Origin: Candidatus Pelagibacterales bacterium
GTDB lineage: Bacteria > Pseudomonadota > Alphaproteobacteria > Pelagibacterales > AG-422-B15
DNA: 64,000 nucleotides
Assembly: GCA_028412835.1 (NCBI GenBank)
Contig: JAONQW010000005.1
Location: forward strand, 32,958 to 96,957
Direction: 5' to 3'
Numbering within the stretch: position 1 is the first letter of the stretch; each line of letters opens with the position of its first letter. Positions 37,120 to 50,100 of the stretch are shown here, piece after piece. Under the pieces are notes generated by a model. It searched no databases. It was given only the letters and a program-made list of their open reading frames with translations, and was not told the DNA's origin. A program made the translations under genes and the position numbers.

Positions 37120-37965
37120 TTAGACTTCTATCCTTGCTTTCTTATCTGTTTTTCTTTTAATAATATATTTGTCAGTCCGTTTATTACTTCTTGTTTTTTT
37201 GCCCTTTGTAGGTTTTCCCCATGGAGTAACTGGATGTCTACCACCAGAAGTTTTACCTTCACCACCACCATGTGGATGGTCAATAGGATTCATTGCAACG
37301 CCACGAACAGAAGGTCTTTTTCCTAACCATCTATTTCTTCCAGCTTTACCAAGTTTCTGATTTTTTTTATCAACATTTGATAGAATACCAACTGTAGCTC
37401 TACAATCTTCTAAAACTTTTCTTAATTCTCCAGATGGAAGCTTAATGCTTACATATCCATCAGATTTTCCAACAACTTGTAGGGCAGCACCAGCAGATCT
37501 TGCTAAAATTCCACCGCCACCAGGATTTAATTCAAGATTATGAATATCTATTCCAACAGGTATATACTTAATAAGCATAGAGTTACCTGATTTAATCTCG
37601 ACATCCTCACCTGAGATTATTTTTTCACCAGCTTTTACATCTTTTGGCGCAAGTATATAAGCCTGTTCACCATCTTCATATTTAATAAGAGCTATATATG
37701 CAGTTCTATTTGGATCGTATTCAATTCTTTCTACTGTTGCAGCGATATCAAGTTTATTTCTCTTAAAGTCGATTAACCTATATTTATTTTTATGGCCGCC
37801 TCCCTTATGTCTCATGGTAACTCGACCCTTATTGTTTCTTCCACCTGGCTTTGATAAACCAACAGTTAACTTCTTTAAAGGCTTGCCTTTCCAAAGACCT
37901 TTTCGATCAACTAATACTAGCTGTCTAGTTCCAGGCGTATTAGGTTTTGATTTAATTAATGCCAC
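37120..37965 (-). CDS. rplB: 50S ribosomal protein L2
   Basis: L2 is near the peptidyl transferase centre and needed for subunit association. It shows '[48 protein letters not shown]' and the conserved C-terminal segment '[38 protein letters not shown]'. It has 281 residues. It follows rplW by 3 bases. Confidence 0.98.
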   Translation of the reverse strand: MALIKSKPNTPGTRQLVLVDRKGLWKGKPLKKLTVGLSKPGGRNNKGRVTMRHKGGGHKNKYRLIDFKRNKLDIAATVERIEYDPNRTAYIALIKYEDGEQAYILAPKDVKAGEKIISGEDVEIKSGNSMLIKYIPVGIDIHNLELNPGGGGILARSAGAALQVVGKSDGYVSIKLPSGELRKVLEDCRATVGILSNVDKKNQKLGKAGRNRWLGKRPSVRGVAMNPIDHPHGGGEGKTSGGRHPVTPWGKPTKGKKTRSNKRTDKYIIKRKTDKKARIEV

Positions 37966-37968
37966 TTA

Positions 37969-38262
37969 TTAAACTCCTGCACTCATATCAATACTTTGAC
38001 CTTCTTGTAAGGTAACTATTGCTTTTTTAAAATTTGATCTTCTTCCAAGTGTACCTCTAAATGCTTTAAGTTTACCTTTGGTGGTTATAGTATTAACTTT
38101 TTTAACTTTAACTTTAAAAATATTCTCTACCGATTCTTTTATTTGTTTTTTGTTTGAATCAATTGCAACCTTAAAGGTAACTTGATTGTACTCTGAAATC
38201 ATAGATGATTTCTCTGTAACAACAGGTTGAAGTAATGTTTTGTAGTTTTTAATTAGACTCAT
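37969..38262 (-). CDS. rplW: 50S ribosomal protein L23
   Basis: L23 forms the main docking site for trigger factor and SRP at the tunnel exit. The 97 residues include '[50 protein letters not shown]' and '[24 protein letters not shown]'. Its ATG overlaps the rplD stop as ATGA. Confidence 0.98.
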   Translation of the reverse strand: MSLIKNYKTLLQPVVTEKSSMISEYNQVTFKVAIDSNKKQIKESVENIFKVKVKKVNTITTKGKLKAFRGTLGRRSNFKKAIVTLQEGQSIDMSAGV

Positions 38263-38882
38263 GACAGTACCTTTTTTTCAATACTCATTACTGCTTCTTT
38301 ACTCATTACTAATTTTTCATACTTAATTATATCAAATACATTTACACCATCTGATGTTGAGTATTTAACTTCTTTTAAATTTCTAATTGAAAGAGCAAAG
38401 TTATTATCAGGAGTTTCGCCTTCAATAATAAATGCTGATTTAATATCTAATTTCTCAAGATGTTTTCTTAAAACACTTGTTTTTACTTCCTTAACCTTTA
38501 GGTCATCTATTAAAATAATATTATTATCTTTCATTTTTGAAGAAAGCGCATGCATAAGACCAAGCTTTTTAGCTTTTCTTGACAGATTTTTTACTGAACG
38601 ATCACCTTTTAAGCTATGAGCCATTCCACCACTTCTAAAAATATTTGCTTTTTTAGATCCATGTCTTGCTCCACCGCCGCCTTTTTGATTACCTAATTTT
38701 TTTGTTGTACCTTTAACTTCAGATCTATTTAAAGTTTTGGCTCTAAAGGGATATTTTTGAGATGTACGCCATTGAACCACAGAAGCAATTAGCTCTGAAT
38801 TTGGCTCTAAGTTAAATATTGCATCATTAAGCTCTAAAGTCTCAATCTTTTTACCATCTAAATTATGTACATCTACTAACAT
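38259..38882 (-). CDS. rplD: 50S ribosomal protein L4
   Basis: L4 lines the exit tunnel and in some bacteria autoregulates the S10 operon. The long loop region '[35 protein letters not shown]' is present, with '[17 protein letters not shown]' and the C-terminal '[35 protein letters not shown]'. It has 207 residues. No S10-type leader structure was seen upstream of rpsJ to support L4 autoregulation. Confidence 0.97.
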   Translation of the reverse strand: MLVDVHNLDGKKIETLELNDAIFNLEPNSELIASVVQWRTSQKYPFRAKTLNRSEVKGTTKKLGNQKGGGGARHGSKKANIFRSGGMAHSLKGDRSVKNLSRKAKKLGLMHALSSKMKDNNIILIDDLKVKEVKTSVLRKHLEKLDIKSAFIIEGETPDNNFALSIRNLKEVKYSTSDGVNVFDIIKYEKLVMSKEAVMSIEKKVLS

Positions 38883-38894
38883 GATATTTTCTCT

Positions 38895-39584
38895 TTATTT
38901 CTTTTTCTTGCTATCGACTTCAAGTTTTATATCGACATCTTTATTTGGTTTATTCTTAATTGAATCTTCTAATACTAACCAAGCACCTCTAGCACCTGGA
39001 GTTGCACCTTTGATACAAACAATATTTTTTTTGGCATCAACTTTAACAACCTGAAGATTCTGTAAAGTCTTATGAACATCACCCATTTGACCTGCCATTT
39101 TTTTGCCTTTAAATACTCTACCTGGATCCTGGCACTGACCTGTTGATCCATGCGATCTATGAGATATTGAAACACCATGTGAAGCTCTTAAGCCACCAAA
39201 GTTATGTCTTTTCATTACCCCAGCAAAACCTTTACCTTTTGTAAAACCTGAGACATCAATAAACTGACCTTCTTCAAAATGATCTGCGTTAATTTCATCA
39301 CCTGCCTTAAGTTCATTAGACTTATCTACTGAGAACTCTTTAGTAATTTTGAGGGGATTTATATTTTTTTTTTCAAAATAACTTTTAACTGACTTAGAAA
39401 TTTTAGATGTTTTCTTAATTTCATTAGCACCAATAACTAGCTTATCTACATCAGAATTTTCATCCAAAATTCTTTCAACAACCTTACATGACTCAATATG
39501 CAATACAGTCACAGGTATATTAATACCATTTGGAGTATAGTAATTACTCATTCCAATTTTTTTTGCTATTAAACCTGTTCTCAT
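38895..39584 (-). CDS. rplC: 50S ribosomal protein L3
   Basis: L3 starts large-subunit assembly and approaches the peptidyl transferase centre. 'MRTGLIAKKIGMSNYYTPNGINIPVTVLHI' and the conserved loop 'SHRSHGSTGQCQDPGRVFKGKKMAGQMGD', which carries the glutamine that PrmB methylates, are present. It has 229 residues including a lysine-rich tail. It follows rpsJ by 2 bases. Confidence 0.98.
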   Translation of the reverse strand: MRTGLIAKKIGMSNYYTPNGINIPVTVLHIESCKVVERILDENSDVDKLVIGANEIKKTSKISKSVKSYFEKKNINPLKITKEFSVDKSNELKAGDEINADHFEEGQFIDVSGFTKGKGFAGVMKRHNFGGLRASHGVSISHRSHGSTGQCQDPGRVFKGKKMAGQMGDVHKTLQNLQVVKVDAKKNIVCIKGATPGARGAWLVLEDSIKNKPNKDVDIKLEVDSKKKK

Positions 39585-39586
39585 AA

Positions 39587-39895
39587 TTATAACTTAATTT
39601 CTACATCGACACCTGATGCTAAATCTAATTTCATTAATGCATCAACTGTTTGTGGTGTTGGATCAACTATTTCAATTAATCTTTTGTGAGTTCTAATTTC
39701 AAATTGCTCTCGACTTTTTTTGTTAACATGGGGTGATCTTAATACGGTAAAAACCTCATTATTTGTAGGAAGAGGTATTGGTCCTTTTACAAAAGCACCA
39801 GTTCGTTTAGCTGTATTAACAATCTCAATTGAGGATTGGTCTAAGATACCATGATCATAGGCTTTTAATCTAATTTTTATATTTTGATTATCCAT
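39587..39895 (-). CDS. rpsJ: 30S ribosomal protein S10
   Basis: S10 is in the head of the small subunit and also acts as NusE with NusB and NusG in antitermination. The 102 residues '[71 protein letters not shown]' are canonical. It follows fusA after 9 bases; the tuf copy commonly found between them is missing. Confidence 0.98.
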   Translation of the reverse strand: MDNQNIKIRLKAYDHGILDQSSIEIVNTAKRTGAFVKGPIPLPTNNEVFTVLRSPHVNKKSREQFEIRTHKRLIEIVDPTPQTVDALMKLDLASGVDVEIKL

Positions 39896-39904
39896 AATTA
39901 ATTT

Positions 39905-41980
39905 CTAAGCAAATTTTGCTTTAACCTCATCCTGTACATTTTGTGGAACTTGTTCGTAGTGATCAAAAAACATTGAGTACTGTGCACGACCCTGTGTCAT
40001 TGATCTTAGGGTATTAACATAGCCAAACATGTTAGCTAATGGAACCATAGCACTAATACTTGCATCACTGCCTCTTGTTTCACTTCCACTTACTTGGCCT
40101 CTTCTACTGCTTAAATCTCCAATGACATCACCCATATAATCTTCTGGAGTTACAACTTCTACGCGCATTACTGGCTCTAATAATTTTGGACTTGCTTTTT
40201 GACACGCTTCTTTGAAACCCATTCTACCAGCTAATTCAAATGCTAAACTACTTGAGTCAACATCGTGATATTTTCCATCAATGAGTGTGACCTTATAATC
40301 GATTATAGGGAAACCAGCAATTACACCAGAATCAGCTACACCTTCAACACCTTTTTCAACTCCAGGAATATATTCCTTAGGAATATTTCCACCTTTAATT
40401 TTGTCTTCAAAAATTCTGCCACTACCAGGCTCACCACCCTCAACTATAATCTTCACTTCTGCAAATTGTCCAGCACCACCACTTTGTTTTTTATGTGTAT
40501 AAGTAACTTCGACTTCTTTTGAAATTGTTTCTCTATAAGCAACCTGAGGAGCGCCGATATTTGCCTCAACATTAAATTCTCTTTTCATACGATCAACAAT
40601 GATATCTAAGTGAAGCTCGCCCATTCCTTTAATAACAGTTTGTCCGGATTCATCATCAGAGGTAACTCTGAATGAAGGGTCTTCTTTAGCGAGTCTAGCT
40701 AATGCCTCCCCCATTTTTTCTTGGTCGGCTTTTGTTTTAGGTTCTACAGCAATTTCAATTACAGGTTCTGGGAAGTCCATAGATTCTAATTTAATTGGTT
40801 TTAATGGATCACATAAAGTTTCACCAGTTACAGTATTCTTTAATCCAGCGACGGCAACTATATCACCTGCATAAGCAACTTTGATATCTTCTCGATTATT
40901 TGCATGCATTAATAGCATTCTACCAATTTTTTCTTTGCTGTCTTTTACGGAATTCATAGTTGATGAGCCAGTTTCTAATTTTCCGGAATAAATCCTTACA
41001 AAGGTAAGAGTCCCAACAAAAGGATCTGTTGCAACTTTAAAAGCTAATGCAGAAAAAGGCTCACTATCTGAAGCTTCACGAGTTGCTTCTTCTTCACTAT
41101 CCATAAGAGTACCAGTAGCTGGTTGCACTTGACTAGGATCGGGCATAAAATTAACAACAGCATCTAACAATGGTTGTACACCTTTATTTTTAAAGGCACT
41201 GCCAGTTAGAATTGGCACAAATTTAAATTCAATAGTGCCCTTTCTTATGCATCTTATTAAGGTCTCTTCATCTGGCTCCTCACCCTCTAAATATTTTTCG
41301 AGAACTGCTTCATCTTGTTCAACAGCCATTTCAACCATTTCCATTCTAAATTTCTCAGCTTCTACTTTTAGTTCATCTGGAATATCAACATAAGAAAAAT
41401 TAGCACCAAGATCTTCATTATCCCATAAGATTGCTTTATTCTTAACTAGGTCTATTACACCCTTAAGATTTGACTCACTGCCCCATGGCAGTTGAATTAC
41501 AAGAGCATTACATTGCAATCTATCTTTGATCATTGATAGGCATTTATGCCAGTCTGCTCCTGTTCTATCCATTTTATTTATAAAACACATTCTTGGAACA
41601 TTGTACCTATTGGCTTGTCTCCAAACCGTTTCAGTCTGTGGCTCAACTCCAGCTACTCCATCAAATACAGCAACGGCACCATCTAATACTCTTAGAGATC
41701 TTTCAACTTCAATCGTAAAATCAACGTGGCCGGGAGTATCAATAATATTAATTCTATGATCATTCCAGAAACAAGTAGTTGCTGCAGAGGTTATAGTTAT
41801 ACCTCTTTCTTGCTCTTGCTCCATCCAATCCATAGTTGCCGCACCATCGTGGACTTCACCAATTTTATGGCTCTTGCCTGTGTAGTAAAGTATTCTCTCA
41901 GTAGTTGTAGTTTTACCAGCATCAATGTGTGCCATGATACCAATGTTTCTATATTTATTTAATGGATACTCTCTTGTCAT
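39905..41980 (-). CDS. fusA: Elongation factor G
   Basis: EF-G is the GTPase that drives translocation and, with RRF, ribosome recycling. The G-domain motifs are '[19 protein letters not shown]', '[19 protein letters not shown]', '[21 protein letters not shown]' and '[10 protein letters not shown]'. The 691 residues cover domains I-V. It lies 5 bases after rpsG and 9 before rpsJ, in a str operon lacking tuf. Confidence 0.98.
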   Translation of the reverse strand: MTREYPLNKYRNIGIMAHIDAGKTTTTERILYYTGKSHKIGEVHDGAATMDWMEQEQERGITITSAATTCFWNDHRINIIDTPGHVDFTIEVERSLRVLDGAVAVFDGVAGVEPQTETVWRQANRYNVPRMCFINKMDRTGADWHKCLSMIKDRLQCNALVIQLPWGSESNLKGVIDLVKNKAILWDNEDLGANFSYVDIPDELKVEAEKFRMEMVEMAVEQDEAVLEKYLEGEEPDEETLIRCIRKGTIEFKFVPILTGSAFKNKGVQPLLDAVVNFMPDPSQVQPATGTLMDSEEEATREASDSEPFSALAFKVATDPFVGTLTFVRIYSGKLETGSSTMNSVKDSKEKIGRMLLMHANNREDIKVAYAGDIVAVAGLKNTVTGETLCDPLKPIKLESMDFPEPVIEIAVEPKTKADQEKMGEALARLAKEDPSFRVTSDDESGQTVIKGMGELHLDIIVDRMKREFNVEANIGAPQVAYRETISKEVEVTYTHKKQSGGAGQFAEVKIIVEGGEPGSGRIFEDKIKGGNIPKEYIPGVEKGVEGVADSGVIAGFPIIDYKVTLIDGKYHDVDSSSLAFELAGRMGFKEACQKASPKLLEPVMRVEVVTPEDYMGDVIGDLSSRRGQVSGSETRGSDASISAMVPLANMFGYVNTLRSMTQGRAQYSMFFDHYEQVPQNVQDEVKAKFA

Positions 41981-41985
41981 TTACG

Positions 41986-42465
<480 letters not shown>

Positions 42466-42840
42466 TTATTTCTTTGGTTTCTTTGCGCCGTAATGCGATC
42501 TTCTTTGTTTTCTGTCAGAGACGCCTTGGGTATCAAGTACACCACGAACAGTGTGATATCTAACACCGGGTAAATCTTTAACACGACCTCCACGAATTAA
42601 AATTACTGAGTGTTCTTGAAGATTATGTCCTTCACCACCAATGTAACTTGTGACTTCAAAGCCATTGGTAAGTCTAACACGAGCAACTTTTCGTAGTGCT
42701 GAATTTGGTTTTTTTGGAGTAGTTGTATAAACACGTGTGCATACTCCACGTTTCTGTGGATTTGCTTTTAAAGCAGGCACCTTACTTTTTTTTAGAACTT
42801 TAGTTCTAGGTTTTCTAACTAGCTGACTAATAGTCGGCAT
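42466..42840 (-). CDS. rpsL: 30S ribosomal protein S12
   Basis: S12 is at the decoding centre. The 124 residues carry '[52 protein letters not shown]' and '[24 protein letters not shown]'. Both lysines tied to streptomycin response (in 'PKKPNSA' and 'RVKDLPG') are wild type, as is the aspartate that is methylthiolated in E. coli. It is the first gene after a strong promoter, with CGGAG as Shine-Dalgarno. Confidence 0.98.
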   Translation of the reverse strand: MPTISQLVRKPRTKVLKKSKVPALKANPQKRGVCTRVYTTTPKKPNSALRKVARVRLTNGFEVTSYIGGEGHNLQEHSVILIRGGRVKDLPGVRYHTVRGVLDTQGVSDRKQRRSHYGAKKPKK

Positions 42841-42856
42841 ACATATTTCTCCGCTC

Positions 42857-42873
42857 CAAGTTTTTTTAACTTG
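42857..42873 (-). promoter_or_regulatory. Small hairpin in the rpsL mRNA leader
   Basis: The leader contains CAAGTT and AACTTG as a perfect 6-bp inverted repeat with a 5-base A-rich loop on the minus strand. It ends just before the ribosome-binding region GGAGCGGAG and lies 16 bases upstream of the rpsL ATG. It could affect ribosome access or mRNA stability. The stem is short and AU-rich, so a function is only a suggestion. Confidence 0.3.
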
Positions 42874-42955
42874 AAAAATAGTTAACAGTTTTTAAATTCT
42901 TCGTTTTAAAAGAAGCGTTTAGACTTAACTACGATACTTCTATTAAGGTGTGCGC

Positions 42956-42983
42956 ATAATACTTATTGCGTGACCTAGGTCAA
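42956..42983 (-). promoter_or_regulatory. Sigma70-type promoter for rpsL-rpsG-fusA and downstream ribosomal genes
   Basis: On the minus strand, -35 TTGACC (42978-42983) and -10 TATTAT (42956-42961) are separated by 16 bases. The pair lies directly behind the rpoC stop (42990), in the longest spacer of the ribosomal block. The predicted leader to the rpsL ATG is about 110 bases. The quality of both hexamers and the placement make this a likely strong promoter. Confidence 0.65.
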
Positions 42984-42989
42984 CATAAA

Positions 42990-45900
42990 TTATTCAGTAT
43001 TTTGCTGTATTTCTGCCGTTTCCTGCTCTCTTTGAGCTCTCATCGCAGCCATTTCATCTTTTGCTATATTATCAAGGTTTTTAGCCCTTTTTTCTAACTG
43101 TTTAAAGGTTCTGCCAGTTCCAGCAGGTATTAATCTTCCAACAATCACGTTTTCTTTTAGACCCTCAAGTGTATCTGTTTTACCTTTTATAGATGCATCA
43201 GTAAGAATTCTTGTAGTTTCTTGGAAAGAAGCTGCAGAAATAAACGATCTGGTTGATAATGATGCTTTAGTAATACCTAATAATATTGGTTTTGCTTGAG
43301 CTAATTCTTTACCTTCAGCAGCTAATGCTTCATTAGCAAGTAGATAGTCATATCTTTCTATTTCTTCATTTGCAATAAAGCTACTATCCCCTGAACTAAT
43401 TACTTTAACTTTTTTCAACATCTGTCTACATAAAACTTCAATGTGTTTATCGTTAATTTGAACACCTTGTAATCTGTAGACTTCTTGAACTTCGTTAATT
43501 AAGTAATTTGCTAAAGCTTCAATACCTAAGATTTCTAAAATATCGTGCGGGTCAGGATTACCATCTAGTAAATAATCACCTTTTTCAATTTTTTCACCTT
43601 CTTGATAGGCTACTTGTTTGCCTTTAGGTATTAAGTATTCTCTAGGTTCTTCATTTTCGTCTTCAGGCGTTATAATAACCTTTTGCTTACCACGCATGTC
43701 TTTTCCAAAAGATATGTATCCAGAATTTTCAGCAATTACTGCAAAGTCTTTTGGTTTTCTAGCTTCAAATAATTCAGCAACTCTAGGTAATCCTCCAGTA
43801 ATATCTTTAGTTTTAGACGCCGCTTGAGGTGTTCTTGCCAAGATATCACCTGCGTGAACCTCTGCGCCATCAGATACAGATAAAAGAGATTCAGGGGGAA
43901 GGAAATATCTAGCTTCACTTCCATTGGCTAACATTATAACTTCGCCACTTTTATCTCTTAATGTAATTCTAGGTTTTAGGTCAACACCTTTAGGGTTAGC
44001 TTTCCAGTCTTTAACTTTCATGTTAGTTAGGCCTGTTTTTTCATCAGTTTCATCTGTTAAAGATATGCCTGACTGTAAATCAACATAATTAGCAGTTCCA
44101 GTTTTTTCAGAAATCACTGGATTTGTAAATGGATCCCATTCGCAAATCTTAGTTCCATGAGAAACATTAGAATCTTCTTTTACAAGAATTCTTGTGCCAT
44201 AAGGAACTTTATAGTTTGCTAATTCTTTTCCAGATTTATCTTGAATTGCCAATTGACAGTTTCTACCCATAACAATTAAGTCGCCCTTGGAGTCTTCTAC
44301 CGTATTTTTATTTAGTATTTTAAATATACCCTCACAATTTACTTCAACAAATGATTGATCATTTATTTGAGCAGTTCCACCAATATGGAAGGTTCTCATT
44401 GTTAATTGAGTTCCAGGTTCTCCAATTGACTGTGCAGCTATCATGCCTACAGTTTCTCCTAAATTTACTAGGAAGCCACGTGCAAGATCGCGTCCATAAC
44501 ATTTTACACAAAGTCCACGCTTAGATTCGCAAGTAAGTGCAGATCTTATATAAACATTTTGAATACCAGATTCTTCGATTTGATCTGCTATTACTTCTTC
44601 AATATAACTGCCTTTAGCAACAATCAATTCTTCTGTAATTGGGTGTTTAATGTCTTCTTGAGCAAATCTTCCAAGCACTCTTTCAGAGATAGAAACAATG
44701 ACTTCTCCACCTTCAACTACGTCACTTACTCTAACACCAATATCGGTACCACAGTCTTCTTCTGTAATACTTGCGTCTTGAGCTACATCACAAAGTCTTC
44801 TAGTTAAATAACCAGAATTTGCAGTTTTTAATGCTGTGTCAGCAAGTCCTTTTCTCGCTCCATGTGTTGAATTAAAGTATTCAAGAACATTCAGACCTTC
44901 TTTAAAATTAGAAATAATTGGTGTTTCAATAATATCACCTGATGGTTTAGCCATTAAGCCACGCATACCAGCAAGCTGTTTCATTTGAGCTGCAGAACCA
45001 CGCGCACCTGAACTTGCCATCATGTAGATTGAGTTAATAGGCAACTCTCTTTTAGTAACTGGATCAACTTTTACTGATGAAATTTCATTCATCATTTCTT
45101 GAGCGACTCTATCAGTGCATTTGGCCCAAGTATCAATAACTTTATTATATTTTTCTCTATTTGTAATTAGTCCATCATTGTATTGTTTTTCAAATTTGGA
45201 AATCTGCTCTGATGTCTCACTAATTAAGCTTTCTTTTGTATCAGGTATAATCATATCGTCCTTACCAAACGATATTCCTGCTTTATAAGCATGGTAAAAG
45301 CCTAATGCTTTTATTGCATCAGCAAATAAGACTGTATCTTTCTGACCACAGTACCTATAAACAACGTCAATTAATTCTGATAATTCTTTTTTGGCTAATA
45401 TTCTATTCACTAGAGAAAATTTTAAATTTTTGTTCTTAGGAAGCAAGTTCCACATAATGAATCTTCCAGCAGTAGACTCCATTCTCTTAATTTCCTCTTG
45501 ACCATCATCATTAGTGACAGTTATTCGAGATGTAATTTTAGAGTGCAGGGTTAGCACCTTATTTTCAAGTGCTTGCTCTATCTCATTAATATCTTTAAAG
45601 ATTGAACCTTCACCAGGTTCATTGTTTTTTTCTTGGGTTAAATAATAGATACCTAAAACAATATCCTGACTAGGTACGATTACTGGCTTACCATTTGCTG
45701 GGTTCAATATATTATTCGTAGACATCATTAAGACTCTAGCCTCAAGTTGAGCCTCAAGACTTAAAGGAACATGAACTGCCATTTGGTCACCATCAAAGTC
45801 AGCATTAAAAGCAGTACAAACTAATGGATGTAATTGAATTGCTTTACCTTCAATTAGAAGTGGTTCAAATGCTTGTACGCCTAATCTGTGAAGCGTTGGA

Positions 45901-47183
45901 GCTCTGTTTAATATAATTGGATGCTCTCTGATTACTCTATCTAAAACATCCCAAACCTCAGGACGTTCATTTTCTACAAGTTTTTTTGCTTGCTTTAAAG
46001 TAGTTGCCAAACCTAATGACTCTAGTCTGGCATAGATAAATGGCTTAAATAACTCCAAAGCCATCTTTTTTGGAAGGCCACATTGATGTAATTTTAATTC
46101 AGGACCTACAACAATTACTGAACGACCTGAATAATCGACCCTTTTACCCAATAAATTCTGTCTAAATCTTCCCTGCTTACCTTTAAGCATTTCAGCAAGA
46201 GATTTTAAAGGTCTTTTGTTTGTACCAGTAATTACTCTACCTCTTCTTCCATTATCGAAGAGTGCATCAACTGATTCTTGAAGCATTCTTTTTTCATTTC
46301 TAATAATGATATCTGGAGCTCTAAGTTCAATCAATCGAGCAAGTCTATTGTTTCGATTAATAACTCTTCTGTATAAATCATTTAAATCAGATGATGCAAA
46401 TCTTCCACCATCAAGAGGTACTAATGGTCTAAGTTCAGGTGGTATGACTGGAATTACAGTTAAAATCATCCATTCTGGCCTATTCCCAGAACCTATAAAT
46501 GCTTCATATAATTTAATTCTTTTTAATAGCTTTTCTGAAAGAGCTACAGCTTTTGTATTTTCAAGTTTGGTTCTAAGCTGACCAAGAACTTCTTCTAATT
46601 CAATTTTTTCTAAAACTTTTCTTACTGCCTCAGCACCTATACCAGCTGTAAATGCATCTTCACCCCATTCTTCTTTTGCTTTTTCAAGCTCCTCTTCACT
46701 TAAAAGTTGATTTTGTTCAAGAGAAGTAAGGCCTGGTTCAGTAACCATGAATTGTTCGAAATAAAGAACTTTTTCTAGATCTTTTAATTTCATATCAATC
46801 ATCAAAGCAATTCTACTAGGCAATGATTTTAGAAACCAAATATGTGCTACAGGAGCAGCTAATTGAATGTGACCCATTCTTTCACGTCTAACATCTTTTT
46901 TTGTAACTTCGACACCACATTTTTCACATATGATACCTTTAAATTTCATTCTCTTATATTTACCACATAGACATTCATAATCTTTAATTGGACCAAATAT
47001 TCTTGAGCAAAATAAGCCATCTCTTTCTGGCTTAAAGGTTCTATAATTAATAGTTTCTGGTTTTTTTATTTCACCATAAGACCAAGATAGAATTCTTTCT
47101 GGACTAGCGATCGATATTCTTACCTGGTTAAAGTCACTACGTGACGCAGCAGGATTGAAGATATTCATTATTGATTGTGACAT
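42990..47183 (-). CDS. rpoC: DNA-directed RNA polymerase subunit beta'
   Basis: This is the largest polymerase subunit and holds the catalytic magnesium in '[18 protein letters not shown]'. The N-terminal zinc site is '[23 protein letters not shown]', the lid/rudder region has '[19 protein letters not shown]', and the second zinc site includes '[17 protein letters not shown]'. The trigger loop '[16 protein letters not shown]' is intact. It has 1397 residues. It follows rpoB by 13 bases. Confidence 0.98.
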   Translation of the reverse strand: MSQSIMNIFNPAASRSDFNQVRISIASPERILSWSYGEIKKPETINYRTFKPERDGLFCSRIFGPIKDYECLCGKYKRMKFKGIICEKCGVEVTKKDVRRERMGHIQLAAPVAHIWFLKSLPSRIALMIDMKLKDLEKVLYFEQFMVTEPGLTSLEQNQLLSEEELEKAKEEWGEDAFTAGIGAEAVRKVLEKIELEEVLGQLRTKLENTKAVALSEKLLKRIKLYEAFIGSGNRPEWMILTVIPVIPPELRPLVPLDGGRFASSDLNDLYRRVINRNNRLARLIELRAPDIIIRNEKRMLQESVDALFDNGRRGRVITGTNKRPLKSLAEMLKGKQGRFRQNLLGKRVDYSGRSVIVVGPELKLHQCGLPKKMALELFKPFIYARLESLGLATTLKQAKKLVENERPEVWDVLDRVIREHPIILNRAPTLHRLGVQAFEPLLIEGKAIQLHPLVCTAFNADFDGDQMAVHVPLSLEAQLEARVLMMSTNNILNPANGKPVIVPSQDIVLGIYYLTQEKNNEPGEGSIFKDINEIEQALENKVLTLHSKITSRITVTNDDGQEEIKRMESTAGRFIMWNLLPKNKNLKFSLVNRILAKKELSELIDVVYRYCGQKDTVLFADAIKALGFYHAYKAGISFGKDDMIIPDTKESLISETSEQISKFEKQYNDGLITNREKYNKVIDTWAKCTDRVAQEMMNEISSVKVDPVTKRELPINSIYMMASSGARGSAAQMKQLAGMRGLMAKPSGDIIETPIISNFKEGLNVLEYFNSTHGARKGLADTALKTANSGYLTRRLCDVAQDASITEEDCGTDIGVRVSDVVEGGEVIVSISERVLGRFAQEDIKHPITEELIVAKGSYIEEVIADQIEESGIQNVYIRSALTCESKRGLCVKCYGRDLARGFLVNLGETVGMIAAQSIGEPGTQLTMRTFHIGGTAQINDQSFVEVNCEGIFKILNKNTVEDSKGDLIVMGRNCQLAIQDKSGKELANYKVPYGTRILVKEDSNVSHGTKICEWDPFTNPVISEKTGTANYVDLQSGISLTDETDEKTGLTNMKVKDWKANPKGVDLKPRITLRDKSGEVIMLANGSEARYFLPPESLLSVSDGAEVHAGDILARTPQAASKTKDITGGLPRVAELFEARKPKDFAVIAENSGYISFGKDMRGKQKVIITPEDENEEPREYLIPKGKQVAYQEGEKIEKGDYLLDGNPDPHDILEILGIEALANYLINEVQEVYRLQGVQINDKHIEVLCRQMLKKVKVISSGDSSFIANEEIERYDYLLANEALAAEGKELAQAKPILLGITKASLSTRSFISAASFQETTRILTDASIKGKTDTLEGLKENVIVGRLIPAGTGRTFKQLEKRAKNLDNIAKDEMAAMRAQREQETAEIQQNTE

Positions 47184-47196
47184 ATTTTTTCTATCC

Positions 47197-50100
47197 TTAA
47201 TTTGTATTTGATAATTCGATATTTAGTCCAAGAGCTCGAATTTCTTTAATTAAAACATTAAATGATTCAGGTGTTCCAGATTGGAACACGTCTTCACCCC
47301 TAATAATTGTCTCGTATACTTTTGTTCTTCCAGCCACATCATCTGATTTGACTGTTAAGATTTCTTGAAGAGTGTATGCAGCGCCATATGCCTCAAGTGC
47401 CCATACCTCCATTTCACCAAATCTTTGGCCACCAAATTGTGCCTTACCACCTAATGGTTGTTGAGTTACCAAACTATACGGTCCAATTGATCTTGCGTGA
47501 ATTTTATCATCTACAAGGTGATGTAGTTTTAACATATAGATAATACCAACAGTTACTTGACGTTCAAATTTTTCTCCAGAAATACCGTCCCATAAATCAG
47601 ACTGACCACTTTCATTGAAACCTGCCTCTTTGAGCATTAAGGAAATTTCTGACTCACTTGCACCATCAAAAACTGGAGTTTTTATTGGAACACCAGATGT
47701 TAAGTTTCCAGCTAATTCAATTTTTTCTGATTTATTTAGTGAGGATATATCCTCAGAAAATTGTTTTTCTCCGTAAACAATTTTTAAGCCATCTTCAATT
47801 AAACCCATGTCATTGTTTTGCTTATATTGTTTTAGGGAATTATTGATCATATCTCCAATTCCAGCACATGCCCAACCTAAGTGTGTTTCAAGTATCTGTC
47901 CTACATTCATACGACTTGGTACACCTAGAGGATTTAAAACAATATCAACAGTTCTTCCATCTGCTAAATAAGGCATGTCTTCAACAGGATTAATTTTACT
48001 AATAACTCCCTTATTTCCATGTCTTCCAGCCATTTTATCGCCAGGTTGTAATTTTCTTTTAACTGCAACAAAAACTTTAACCATTTTCATTACTCCTGGA
48101 AGTAGCTCATCGCCTCTTTGAACTTTATTTACTTTATTGTCAAAAACTTTTTGAATAGCTGCTCTGGCTGTATCATATTGTTTCTTTAAATTATCAACTT
48201 GTTCTTCATCACTCTTGTTAGATGGATCCATTTTCCAAAGATCGTCTAATTTGACTTCACCAGAATCATTAGTGGTAATATTTTTTTCGCCTAAAACACT
48301 TAATAACCTCTCTTTAGTATTTCTATTTAAAATACCAAGCTCGGCTTCCCTATCATTTGCTAGTTTTTCAATTTCATCTCTTTCAATTGCTAAAGCTCTA
48401 TCGTCTTTTTCAATTCCATAGCGATTAAATACTTTTACATCTACAACTGTGCCACTGGATCCTGGTGGCAACCTTAAGGATGTATCTTTAACATCTGTTG
48501 CTTTTTCACCAAATATTGCTCTTAATAATTTTTCTTCAGGGGTAACAGGACTTTCTCCTTTAGGCGTAACTTTGCCAACTAATATGTCACCTGGATGGAC
48601 TTCAGCACCAACATAAACTATTCCTGCTTCATCAAGATTACTAAGCATTTCATCTCCAACGTTTGGAATATCTCTTGTGATTTCTTCTGCACCAAGTTTT
48701 GTATCTCGAGACATAACTTCAAAATCATCAATGTGTATTGAGGTAAATTTATCTTCTTGAACAATTTTTTCTGAAATTAGTATTGAGTCCTCAAAATTAT
48801 AACCACGCCAAGGCATAAATGCCACCACTACGTTTCTTCCGAGACCAAGCTCGCCAAGATGGGTTGATTGGCCATCAGCTATAATGTCGCCTGGTTTAAC
48901 TTTATCTCCAACTTTTACTAAAGGACGCTGATTAATACATGTGCTTTGATTGGATCTTTGGAATTTTTGAAGTGTATAAATATCAACACCTGATTCTTCA
49001 GTACTTATATTTTCTGTAACTCTAACAACAATTCTTTTACCATCAATTTTATCTACTATACCTTCTCTTTTCGCAACAATAGTTACACCGGAGTCTATCG
49101 CGACGTTTTGCTCAACACCTGTTCCCACTAAGGGAGATTCAGCCTGAATAAGAGGTACTGCTTGTCGCATCATATTTGAGCCCATTAATGCTCTATTCGC
49201 ATCATCATTTTCTAGGAATGGAATTAATGATGCTGCACAAGACACAACCTGTTTTGGTGAAACATCCATATAATCAATTTCACTAGGACCAGTCATAACA
49301 AAGTCACCATTTCTTCTTGAAGAAATTAATTTTGTTAAAAAATCGCCTTTGTCGTTTATTTCAGTATTAGCTTGCGCAATTGTAAACTGTATTTCTTCCA
49401 TAGCTGATAGATAGTCAATCTGATTGCTCACTTTGCCATCTATTACTTTTCTATATGGACTTTCTATAAAGCCATATTTATTAACTTTTGCATGAGATGC
49501 TAAACTGTTTATAAGTCCAATATTCGGACCCTCAGGAGTTTCGATTGGACATATTCTACCGTAATGAGTTGGATGAACATCTCTTACTTCAAATCCAGCT
49601 CTTTCCCTACTTAGTCCACCTGGTCCCAAAGCTGACAATCTTCTTTTATGAGTGATTTCTGCTAATGGATTTGTTTGATCCATAAACTGAGAAAGTTGTG
49701 ATGTTCCAAAAAACTCCTTGAGAGATGCCACTAGTGGTTTAGCATTAATAATATCCTGAGGAGTGACAGCATCAACTTCAAGAGAGTTCATGCGTTCCTT
49801 AATAGAACGCTCCATTCTAATAAGTCCCATACGGAATACATTTTCAGTAAGCTCACCAACTGATCTAACTCGCCTATTTCCTAAGTGATCAATATCATCT
49901 ATTTCACCTTTACCAGTTCTTAAGTCTATTACGGTCTTAATAACTGCTATAACATCTTCACTTCTTAAAACTGTAACATCGTCAGGACAATCTAAATTCA
50001 ATCTAAAATTCATTTTTACTCTTCCAACATCAGATAAATCGTATTTATCTGTTTTGAAAAACAATGAGTTAAAGACTTCAAATGCAGCTTCAATGTTTGG

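Noticed and set aside
40265-40522. Plus-strand ORFs antisense to fusA, rpoC and rpoB (also near 41526, 44559, 46306, 47658)
   Set aside because: All lie within highly conserved genes in other frames and show low-complexity, unlikely protein sequence.
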